Positions 1 to 8,634 of a DNA stretch of 64,000 nucleotides are shown here, one piece after another. Under the pieces are notes generated by a model that made no database searches, was not told the origin of the DNA, and saw only the letters and a list, made by a program, of their open reading frames with translations. The position numbers and the translations under genes were made by a program. The DNA lies in NCBI GenBank assembly GCA_965644315.1, contig CBFFRQ010000013.1, forward strand, positions 558,001 to 622,000, given 5' to 3'. How positions within the stretch are numbered: the stretch's first letter is position 1; every line of letters starts with the position of its first letter. Source of the stretch: Caecitellus pseudoparvulus. Lineage: Eukaryota; Bigyra: Bicosoecida.

Positions 1-1
1 T

Positions 2-1066
2 GGCTTACAAAGCGGGGCCCGTGCGATGCCCAGTGGGTCCATGACGACAGCGTGCACCACTGCCGCAGCCCCTGGCACCCCCCCCACGCCGGCCCCCCCC
101 ACCACGCCGGATGAACCTGGCTTGCGGTGCTTGGCGCTGGTTCGAAGGGAGGAGGATGGTGCCTCTGTGGCCTTTTCTTCCGCTTCCAAATCTTGGGCAC
201 GCAGCGGCAGCCTTGGCTCCCTGGTGGGGGGTGGGGAGGACACCCTCGCGCCTGGTGCACCCACCGCCACCCGAGCAGCCAGCACAACTCATGTTGAGCA
301 CTACTTGCACGCATCTGGGCTGTCAGGGGGTGGCATGGAGCCCCTGCACCGCCGGGGAACGCACTCAGCTGAAGTGTCGGGCTGGCGTGGCAGCGGATTC
401 GCTTCTGGGCCGTTGCCCACGCCTGGCGAACCAGGCGTATCGACGTGGTCAGCACCAAGCCCTGTGGTGCATGGTGGTGGCTGGGTCGCGGGGAGGGGTG
501 GCAGTGTAGGCTTTGATTCGGGCGGTTGGGCTGGCGATGGCGAGTCGGTGGGTTCCCACGCCTCCTCCTTTGCCCCTGCGCCGGCATCGCTACCTGGAGG
601 CTCTGGTGGCTACGATGGGGGAGAGCGCACTGCTGAGGATGCCGCATCCCGTGCGATCAGCGCCAGCAGCGCCGCAAGCTCAACAAGGCGCCGCCGTGAC
701 AAGCGGCACCGTCACGACGGGGAAGACGGGGCGGGCTTTGTGGAGGAGTACATTGGAGCGGACTGCGCCACGACGCTGCGCACAGCATCTGGTGGCTCTG
801 CTCGGTCCTTGGCATCTGAGGATGGCTCCAAGCGCCGTGTCGTGGCGATATCCGCTCATGCTCCGCTCTTGGGCACCAACTGGCCTACCCCTCCACCCAC
901 CAGTGCACAGTCCAAGCACACACATGATGTGGGCAGCATGATGCCACCTTCCATCACCTTGGAGAGTCACGTGGCAGCGCAGGCACGCCAAGCCTCCTCC
1001 TCGAAGCCACTCACCGCAGCCCAGACAGCTGCTGCGTGGCACGTGCAACAAGGTGGAGGCCACTGA
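2..1066 (+). CDS. uncertain low-complexity ORF, open at the left edge
   Basis: A frame open from base 2 to a TGA at 1064-1066, with an ATG at 26. The predicted product is Gly/Ser/Ala/Pro-rich and looks disordered, with one basic patch (RRRRDKRHRH) in the middle. I recognise no domain. Codon choice resembles the neighbouring genes, but long open frames are common in GC-rich DNA, so this may be chance or the 3' end of a gene that begins outside the window. It stops 73 bases before the ATG of the glycosyltransferase. A cryptic intron joining the two, which would give that enzyme a long cytoplasmic tail, cannot be excluded, although the enzyme already has a convincing own start. Confidence 0.3.
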   Translation, partial: GLQSGARAMPSGSMTTACTTAAAPGTPPTPAPPTTPDEPGLRCLALVRREEDGASVAFSSASKSWARSGSLGSLVGGGEDTLAPGAPTATRAASTTHVEHYLHASGLSGGGMEPLHRRGTHSAEVSGWRGSGFASGPLPTPGEPGVSTWSAPSPVVHGGGWVAGRGGSVGFDSGGWAGDGESVGSHASSFAPAPASLPGGSGGYDGGERTAEDAASRAISASSAASSTRRRRDKRHRHDGEDGAGFVEEYIGADCATTLRTASGGSARSLASEDGSKRRVVAISAHAPLLGTNWPTPPPTSAQSKHTHDVGSMMPPSITLESHVAAQARQASSSKPLTAAQTAAAWHVQQGGGH

Positions 1067-1139
1067 GGCCGCCACGCAAAATGCAGCAAGCCCTCGACGA
1101 GCTGGCCCTGAAGTGGTTGTGCGCTTGGCGGGTGTTGAC

Positions 1140-4073
1140 ATGCGGCGCAAACACGTGCGCTTGTCTGGCCCAGGCAAGCGCTCCGTTGCCTGTGGCACGC
1201 GTGTGCTGGCAGCAGTGGTGCTGGTGCTGGCGTGTGGCTGGCTATGGACGGTGTTCTCGCACCTCTCCATCACAAATGGTGCTGAGGACCAGGAACATAG
1301 GGGGGGTGGCATAATCAGCTTACAAGGCGCAAGAACGACGGGTGGCGGCGGGGGACAAGCACCAAATGGTAAGGCTTGCGGATTTGCGGTATTTGACGCA
1401 GCCTCCCCTTCAAGACCATGACGACCGCCGTGCTTCTGCCCAGGTGGTCTACAGCACACGGGCCCCGTCAGTATAGACTCAAGTGATGATGTGGTGGTGC
1501 AGCCCCACGTCCCAGGCCAAGCTCACAAAGTTCCTGCCACAACCCACGTCACAAAACTGCAGGATTTGCCGGCAGCTGAAGCCAGCAACATGGACTGGTT
1601 GGCGAAGGGCCGGTGGCTGGTGCAGCAGAATGCTGGCCTCCTTGCCGCTGCTCAGTCGCGGCCGCTCGAGAGTATTACGCTCGTGACCGTCCTCCTTGAC
1701 CTTGGGCGTGACAAGCTTGGAGGCGGCTTCAAGCGCACGTTCACGGAGTACATCAACCGCATGAAGGCGTTCGTCTCCTACGACCTGCCCAAGGTGATGT
1801 TCCTGGATGCAAATTACATGGATGACTTCAAGCCGCTTTTGGACACGTCCCCCTCCCCCGTGCACGTCATCCCCATCACCAAGGAGGAGGTGAAGGCCGC
1901 CTTTAAAGGCTGGGATGCCCTGCAAGCCATCCGCACGAACCCTGACTGGGCCAACCGACAGGCCTGGCTGGCGCAGTCCCCCCAGGCCACCATGGAATAC
2001 TACAATCCGTTGGTGATGTCCAAGGTGCGGTTGGCGCGGCAGGCAGCTGAGCTGAACCCCTTCCACACAGACGCCTTTCTGTTTGTGGACGCCGGGCACC
2101 TGTGCAACGATCCAGCATCTTTCTCCAAGGCCCACGTGCCGTTCATGGCAGACAACCTCATGAACAAGGGTATGCTTGTGACGTTCTTTGACTACGTCCC
2201 TTCGTCGTACAACGGAGAAGTGCACGGGTTCGAGGCTGCCGCGTTTCAGAAGTACATAGGCGATACGCAGCTGCCGCTGCGGGTCGGGCGTGGCGGAGTC
2301 TTCGGCGGGCGCCCCGAGCATCTTGCAGTTGCTGAAGAGCTGTTCGAACTCATCAAAGCAGAAACACTGGCTGCGGGATACTTGGGCACGGAAGAGAACT
2401 ACTTCTCCATCCTCGACTACCGCTTTCACGGAGTTGTTCAGCGCTTCGACAACGGAGAGGGTGGGAACTGTGCCGTATTCAACTACGTCCGATCGCCGCC
2501 ACGTGACCCTGAGAAGTTCGGGTACCGCCTGCGGGGCGCAACATGTGACCCAGATTGGAAGGCGCTCTCTGCTCGAGGCCAGCCGTCCTGCACGGACAGC
2601 CAAGGCTCACAATGCCCACCGGAGGTTGACCCCAAGTATCTAGACGACGCCCCGCAGCAGTGGACGTGTCATGAGCCTGACAAGTACTTCTGCACTGTTG
2701 CCTGCGAATCAGGCAAGGGTATGGATGGCGTCAAATGGTTCGCCAACCAATGCGGCACTGCACCATCCCAACCTTGCGCTGCACCTGAAGGTGGGGGGGA
2801 TGTTGTGGACAAGCACGTGGAAGAAGACCAGCAAGCTCAGCTCTTGGCTGGCTACGACGACCCAGGGCCTGAAGATGGCATCGACTTGCGGGGGCTGGTG
2901 TGCGGCCGGAAGCCTGACGGCGCAGTGCGGTGCCGCACCAATGACCCCTTTGACGCAGAGGAGTGCCCGCCCAGCATCACGCCAGACAGCTTAACTGCAG
3001 CTCAGCACATGCATCTCTGCCAGCCCAAGGTGAAGAGCCACTTTTGCACCGTCACATGCAACCCACTCTCCAGCACCGGGACGTGGCATCCCCATGACAT
3101 TGCATGGTGCAAGGCAAACCCTGGCTCTTGCCCCCCCATGCCACGGCGCATCCCCAAGGATCAGTGGAGCCTGGGCGACCTCCCAGCTTCGTCAGCTCCC
3201 GTGCGGGTGTGCAATCGGCGCGCCGCCAGCACTGCAGCCGGGGTGGGAGCTCTCCGCGGAGGTGGTCCGCACAAGGAGGCGCATGTGGTGCCTGAGCTCA
3301 GCATTGGTATGCTCGTGTACGGCAGTCGGGAGCTGCAGACATTGGAAGGCACGCTGCAGTCGTACGAGAAGAATGGTCTGCTGAGCGGGGTATCGGAGTT
3401 CATGGTGTGGATGAACAAGCGGGATGCTCGGCTGAACGATCTGCTCGCACCCTGGGCCGCCCGCTTCCCCGCCATCCGCCTCATGGGCAACGCAGAGAAT
3501 CATGGCATCGTGCTGGCCTTCAATTGGATGGCGGGCAATGCGTCATCGCCTTTCTTCTTGTTTTTGGAGAAGGACTTTCGCATGATTGAGCCGTGGGACT
3601 GCGGCTATGAGCGGCTCGCAGCTGGAGTGCAGCTGCTGAAAGATGGCACGGCACATGCAGTGCGATACCGCCATAGGTGGCGAGCTGGGAGTCCGAACTG
3701 GGCAAAGACCATGTTCAAAGGCCAAGAGAACCGGGTATTCAAGCAGCAGCCGAACCTCTTCTGCAACCACTTTCACTGGCTGGAACACCCCGAACGCCGC
3801 TGGCCTGACAAGATCTGGTTCTGTGCGAAGCAGCCTTATTTCTACTGCAGTGACTCCGAATTCTGCAACTGGACGAACAACCCAACCATGATTTCCACTG
3901 CATGGTGGAAGCGTGAGTATGTGGAAAAATTTTCTTCCTTCCAGCACCACAGTCCGTACAAGGACATCGAGTTCTACATGAACTGGGAACCCCACGCGTG
4001 GAATGACAGGAAGTGGATTGTAGCACAGGGGGATGGATTGTTCAGGCACGAAGATTACATGAAGTGGGGCTGA
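1140..4073 (+). CDS. Golgi-type bifunctional glycosyltransferase (HtrL/YibB-like plus GT2-like domains)
   Basis: Two exons, 1140-1368 and 1444-4073, give 952 residues. The 75-base intron starts GTAAGG, ends CCCAG and contains an in-frame TGA. The ATG at 1140 is chosen because it gives a textbook type II anchor: a basic tail (MRRKHVRL), then a hydrophobic stretch (VLAAVVLVLACGWLW). The first lumenal domain (about residues 150-400) resembles the bacterial HtrL/YibB/WlaTC family (ITLVTVLLDLGRD, FLFVDAGH). A linker follows with two similar Cys-rich modules of the FCTVxC type. The second domain (about 690-952) resembles a GT-A family 2 transferase: it opens ELSIGMLVYGSRE and has FLFLEKDF where a DxD-like metal site would lie. 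Role: probably sugar transfer onto secreted glycoproteins or polysaccharides in the Golgi lumen. Substrates cannot be told from sequence. The first-domain family call is from memory of the family, not a search. Confidence 0.8.
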
Positions 4074-4290
4074 TTTGGGCCCCTTGCACACGCATGTGCC
4101 GCTTGCAATCCACAGCTTGGGCGCTCTGCAGCAGTCGCGCGCGCCTATATTGCACGAGGCCTATCCATACGAACTCACCCCCAGCCCGCTGACTTGGCAC
4201 ACACGCCGTGCATTCTTCGGTGCTTGTTGCCCGCGCCCAAGCCAGGCCGGCATGGGAAAGGCAGCGCTCGGTTCGTCGGCTCACCGAACC

Positions 4291-4656
4291 ATGGTGCTGA
4301 GCTTGTACAGAACACTGCTTCGAGTGAGCCAGGACACACCCTGTTTTGTGGCGGTTTAATGACACACTTCTTTGACCTCCCGCCGCCCAGGAAGCCAGTC
4401 GCATGCCCACAAAGCCGAGCCGGGAGCTCGTTGCTGGCAAGGTTCGAACTGAATTCCGCACACACGCGAGCTCAGTGAACCAGGAGCACGTGGACTTCTT
4501 GCTCCAGTACGGCCATGTGAGCCTGGATGAAGTACGAGAGCATGTGAGTCCGTAACGACCGGCCCTGCCCATGCCTCAGCAACCGACAGTGCGCTGGCTT
4601 TGACGCAGAGGCGTGCTGCGATGCGGAACTTGAGCCAAGGCCTGGACCTGTATTGA
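4291..4656 (+). CDS. small LYR-motif (complex 1 LYR) protein
   Basis: A 77-residue product from three exons: 4291-4323, 4391-4543 and 4609-4656. The introns are 67 and 65 bases (GTGAGC...CCCAG and GTGAGT...CGCAG). Exon 1 encodes MVLSLYRTLLR with the diagnostic Leu-Tyr-Arg triad. Exon 2 continues EASRMPTKPSRELVAGKVR, then TEFR with the downstream Phe-Arg conserved in this superfamily, and a helical segment ending DEVREH. LYR proteins are small mitochondrial matrix factors that bind acyl carrier protein and help assemble iron-sulfur clusters or respiratory complexes. Which LYRM member this is cannot be decided. If the second intron is retained, the protein ends three residues later (VSP). Exon 3 is the least certain part. 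The gene lies between the glycosyltransferase and homeobox genes, all on the plus strand. Confidence 0.75.
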
Positions 4657-5573
4657 GCGCGCCCAAGCTGACCCCCTTGTGTTTCCGGGGCGAGTGCTGA
4701 CCTTTCTTCATAGAGTGTGGTACTCCTGCCGTTGGAGCGAGCCTCCACGCTCTCGTGCGTAACCACCACCGCCGCAAGAGAGTCGTGATGAGGTCCACGG
4801 CAGAGCAGTCCAATGTTGTGCCGCAAGGTGCTCCCTTTTCCGGCATGGTAATGGGCAGGCTCATGAAATAGCTTGATGTGGCCCGGTATCGTTTGGCGCC
4901 CTGCGCTTCCCTGGCTTCTGTGCGTGGCAATCTTGCCCTTGCCAGGTGCCTCACAGTCCCGCACCAGCCAGACGGTGCGGCTTTTGAAGCAAAACATACC
5001 TCCACACGGAATCCCCATGGCGGCGCTGAACGCCCATGTGCTTCCATGCTCCGTATTTTCCCCTTTCAATTCACTAGCACGCCCGCAGGACTTCGCTGGT
5101 CCTCTCTCCGCCTCGGAGTCAGAGCTGTCGCGCAGCGACAGCCGCAGCGCACCGGAGTGACGCGCCTGCACATCTCCCACCGTGAGAAAGCTGCCCACAA
5201 GCAGTGCGTGCCTTCAGTGTCCACAGCCCTCCTTGTGAAACTTGAGATCTCTAGCTTGTCTGTGAGTGTGCCTGGCTCCCGAGTGCTGCGGGTCGTTCTG
5301 TCCACTGCACACTTGCGGCAAGCATGCGCTGCCAGGCGTCCCCACGGATGCCTACGCTGGCTCCTGGCCTCGACCGCCCTGTTTGATAGTCAGCTTGTAG
5401 ATTGCTTTGCGTATGAGTCGCGTCTGGGGCAGGGGTTCGGCGGCAGCCCAGGCTTTGTGTGCCGCGTTTCGCCTCCACGCTTGGCACGGGGGAAACGCCG
5501 CACGCTGCCTCCTGACGGTCGACCCTCGCAGGGCTGAGAGAAGCGCGGAGCAGATTCGAGCCCACACCGTAGC
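4657..5573. other. intergenic stretch, no gene I can support
   Basis: About 900 bases between the LYR gene and the homeobox gene. Long open frames exist on both strands: a minus frame up to about 5198, and a plus frame from an ATG at 4876 whose first residues look signal-peptide-like. Neither shows a domain or a convincing spliced continuation, and they overlap each other antisense. The stretch probably holds the homeobox promoter and 5' UTR. Confidence 0.4.
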
Positions 5574-7919
5574 ATGGCAACACAGAGTATGGCTGCCACT
5601 GCCCAAGCAGCAGCCGTGCACTCGATGGCTCTGCCATCCACCAGGCGGCCGCCATCAAAGCCCACACAGGCCCAGCTCCTGGAGTCAGCTGTGAAGGTGG
5701 GAAGGGCGGCTGCTGCGCTTCGCCAGCGAAAAGCCTCTGGACACATCGCCCTCGGAACGTCTGCTGACCCTTCCTCTGAGGAACCACGGCCACCTGCCTT
5801 GACTAGCACTGCAGCCAGCACGGCAGCGTGCTCGCCAGCCTCTACGGAAGGAGCAGCTGCGCAGGAAACAGCCGTTCCTGCACCACACAGTTTGCTGCCA
5901 ACCGTGTATGCAGGAGTGCATATGGTTTCCCCTGGCGGTGGGGATGGCGTGAGCCAGCAGTGGCTGGTGTCAGGCCCCCAGGAGGGGGGTACACCCCAGG
6001 TCGGTCGGTACACCTGCCTGCAGCAGGCAACTCAGGCCGCTTGCAGAGCTCATGTGAGTGGTGAGGATTTGCCTTGTTTTATTCGTGACCTCCCCGGACA
6101 GTCAAAAGAGAATCCCGCGGAGGGGACCGCAGGCTCAGGCTTTGAGGCGGCCCTGGCGCAGGCGCTGGACTCGACCGACGAGGAAGCAAGCCCTGGGAGT
6201 GACCATGCACTGGAAACGTATGTAGCTGCAAGGGAGCACGCAGAAGCCAGTGCTCGGAATGCTGCAGAGGCATTCCCGAACTGGCAGGCTGATGTGCTGT
6301 ACCTTGCCCGCCCAACGGGGGACATCATGAGCCCACCGCCTGTCTCAACGACCAGCACCGCCCCAGGGACCATTCCCCGCACGTCTTTGTCTCATGTTGG
6401 TGCAGTTGCAACTGCTGCTGTGGCTTCTTCCTCTTGCCTTCCCACGCCGACCACACTGCTGCCGAGTGGGACGCCGCTGGACTCGAGTGCCCCTGAGGGC
6501 TACATCCGCAGCGGCCCCTCGGACGCACCAGAGGAGCTGCCTGGCACCCCTCCCGGTGACGTGCAGACAAGCATTGTGTGGGGACAACCTCCCCCGAAGC
6601 CCCTGCCGGCCGGTGCCCCACATCACTTCCAGCCTCCGACCCTGTCAAAGATGGAGCGAGCTGCGTGGTTGGTACCTAGCGCGCCTCAAGCCTTGCACCC
6701 GGACTTTGCATACATAATTTCTGGCTTGTCAAGCCACCCCTTGCGCCGTTTGGCTGAAGAGCGTCCACGAGATCGCGCTGAGCTCATGGCAATGGCTGCG
6801 CAAGCAGACGCGCTTAATGAAGCTGCGGTGCTGCCAGGCCGTGCCACTGTAGAGAGCCTGGGTGTCGCCAAGCGCTCCAGTGTTGCAGTGAACCTCGCAG
6901 CTTCACACCGTGGTGCAGGGGAAAGTGCCCTGCTCCCAGTGTCGCTGATCCCGTGGCATGGGCTGTCCGGCCCATCCCACCGGCAGACTCGTCCGCCGGC
7001 CTCCCACACTGACGAAGGCGACGTTATTGTGTCATGGTTCAGCAAGAACCCCCGCCCCTCCCAGTCATCCAACAAAGACACGAAGAGCAGTCGGATTGCA
7101 AAGCTTCTGGCCGGTCTGAAAAACCGGGGGCCCCCGCCATCTGCTTATGCTGCAGCTGAATGGCTGAGCGGGGGCAGCGTCAAGCGCCCACGTAGTGCCT
7201 TGCCGACCAAGACTACAAGCCAAGCTAAACGACCTCGAACTGCCTGGCAAGACTATGATCGAGAGCCTGAGATTTTGCCTCGGTCCATGGGAGTCACGAT
7301 GGATCGAACAGTGCGAGTTTCGGGCTCCTCGGCCCTTGCAGGCACAAACACCAGCGCAACGTCTGCTACCAGCGCAAGTGAAGGCGCCCCGGTGGTCGTT
7401 ACCGTGTCAAACCTTCCTGAGCGCATGCCTCGCCACATTGCAGAGGCAGAGGACCGCACAGCTGCCTATGCAGTCGCCCTCGCTGGCAGCACGCGCCGAA
7501 AGCGACGCCCAAAGCGGGTCTTTGTCCACTCCATGGCAGTCGCTGACCTTGACGTTTCAGTGCAGACCGATGAGCAAGGGGTGGAGCATGTGGTGTTCGG
7601 TGTGCCAAAGGACTACTTGAACGTTCGCGAGGAGACAGGTGGAGGGGGCACCCGCAGCCGGTTGGCCAGAGATGTCGTGCTCGCCTTGAAGCGCTGGATG
7701 ATGCGGCCAGAGAACTGGCGCCACCCCTACCCAGACGAAGCGACTCGCACAGAGCTTGCCAAGGACTTGGGGCTCACTGAAGCCCAGGTCTGCAACTGGT
7801 TCCGGAATGAGCGCAAGCGGTTGTGGCTACCAATGTCTCGTCGAGCAAAGGCTGCTGTGCAAGCTATGCGCCGTTCAGGCCACGAAGAAGACGCACGCAG
7901 CGATGCTTCTGATGCCTAG
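5574..7919 (+). CDS. TALE-class homeodomain transcription factor
   Basis: A single exon of 781 residues starting at ATG 5574. Residues 1-640 are mostly low-complexity Ser/Pro/Ala-rich sequence with no recognised domain. A basic nuclear-localisation-type run (RRKRRPKR) lies near residue 645. The homeodomain is at about residues 690-755. It contains LKRWMMRPENWRHPYPDE, typical of the three-residue loop extension (TALE/KN) class between helices 1 and 2, and the recognition helix ends QVCNWFRNERKRLW with the invariant W, F, N and R. The protein is expected to act in the nucleus as a DNA-binding regulator. The NWFRNERKR form differs from the NWFxNxRxR of plant and animal KNOX/MEIS proteins. No partner domain such as KNOX or MEINOX is visible. 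Confidence 0.88.
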   Translation: MATQSMAATAQAAAVHSMALPSTRRPPSKPTQAQLLESAVKVGRAAAALRQRKASGHIALGTSADPSSEEPRPPALTSTAASTAACSPASTEGAAAQETAVPAPHSLLPTVYAGVHMVSPGGGDGVSQQWLVSGPQEGGTPQVGRYTCLQQATQAACRAHVSGEDLPCFIRDLPGQSKENPAEGTAGSGFEAALAQALDSTDEEASPGSDHALETYVAAREHAEASARNAAEAFPNWQADVLYLARPTGDIMSPPPVSTTSTAPGTIPRTSLSHVGAVATAAVASSSCLPTPTTLLPSGTPLDSSAPEGYIRSGPSDAPEELPGTPPGDVQTSIVWGQPPPKPLPAGAPHHFQPPTLSKMERAAWLVPSAPQALHPDFAYIISGLSSHPLRRLAEERPRDRAELMAMAAQADALNEAAVLPGRATVESLGVAKRSSVAVNLAASHRGAGESALLPVSLIPWHGLSGPSHRQTRPPASHTDEGDVIVSWFSKNPRPSQSSNKDTKSSRIAKLLAGLKNRGPPPSAYAAAEWLSGGSVKRPRSALPTKTTSQAKRPRTAWQDYDREPEILPRSMGVTMDRTVRVSGSSALAGTNTSATSATSASEGAPVVVTVSNLPERMPRHIAEAEDRTAAYAVALAGSTRRKRRPKRVFVHSMAVADLDVSVQTDEQGVEHVVFGVPKDYLNVREETGGGGTRSRLARDVVLALKRWMMRPENWRHPYPDEATRTELAKDLGLTEAQVCNWFRNERKRLWLPMSRRAKAAVQAMRRSGHEEDARSDASDA

Positions 7920-8634
7920 TTGCTTGTGGGAGACTTTCTCTTCCCCGCCTGGAGCGGAAGGTTCGCTGCAGGCGCTGCGCTGTGTGAGGCCACCACAGTT
8001 GCTGTTGGGTGCAGTGGCAATGCCCGTGCAATTCACAACCTCACACTGAGCGCTTCGGCCACAGCTCAAACTCTCTTGGTTGTCAGTCATATCTTTGTTG
8101 AGTGCTGTTTACAGCAGCACCCGATCCAGCGGCAGCTCATGGGCTTGCCGTGGACAGTGGCAGCAGTTGAACTCAACTTCCCCCTCTCGTACTGCATCTG
8201 GTCGAGTCGCAAGCAACAGCCGCGAAGGTTTTCTGGGTCTCTTTGTGCGCATCGACCCTGATCCAAGCGTGGCGCGCTGCTGGAGCAGACCCACGCTCCG
8301 AGGCAGCCCGGTGAGTGCGATGCCTCCTTACCGGTTCCCCGGTGCTGCCTGGACAAGTTCCGCATTGCCAGCGGTGCACGCCTACGACTTGAGCTGCGCA
8401 CCGTGCGAAGATAGCATTCGTGCAACCCCTTGCGAGCATGAATGTGTTGTGCCAATGTTGTGTTCCGATGGCGGGAAGAGCTTTGCTGGCTATGGTGTGG
8501 CGAGCCTGCCAGCAGCCATTGCACTGCCGCTTGCGAGGCACGTCGCTGCTGCCTTGCGTTTCGCAGCAAAGAACCTCAAGGGTCTCCTCCCGCGAAATTG
8601 CACCCTGTCCAGCAGAGCTGCGCGTTCTATAAGC
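7920..8634. other. leader/promoter region of the giant FG-GAP gene
   Basis: A 715-base stretch between the homeobox stop and the chosen start of the FG-GAP gene. The FG-GAP reading frame is open upstream through much of it, from a TTG at 8080, but it has no ATG before about 8320 and the translated sequence does not look secretory. I therefore read it as promoter plus 5' UTR. An upstream exon or an N-terminal extension starting near 8320 remains possible. Confidence 0.4.

Noticed and set aside
1479-2603. 374-codon minus-strand open frame over the glycosyltransferase
   Set aside because: It is antisense to strong family motifs on the plus strand. It is a GC-rich shadow frame.
4436-4456. tRNA-like T-loop motif (GGTTCGAACT)
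   Set aside because: It lies in the middle of a coding exon of the LYR gene and no cloverleaf arms can be drawn around it. No tRNA was found anywhere in the window.
4356-5198. Minus-strand open frame of 280 codons overlapping the LYR gene
   Set aside because: It starts with GTG, has no recognisable domain, and covers the well-supported LYR exons on the other strand.
8080-8634. N-terminal extension of the FG-GAP protein from the TTG at 8080
   Set aside because: It has no ATG at its start and no secretory signal, while the ATG at 8635 is followed at once by a signal-peptide-like segment.
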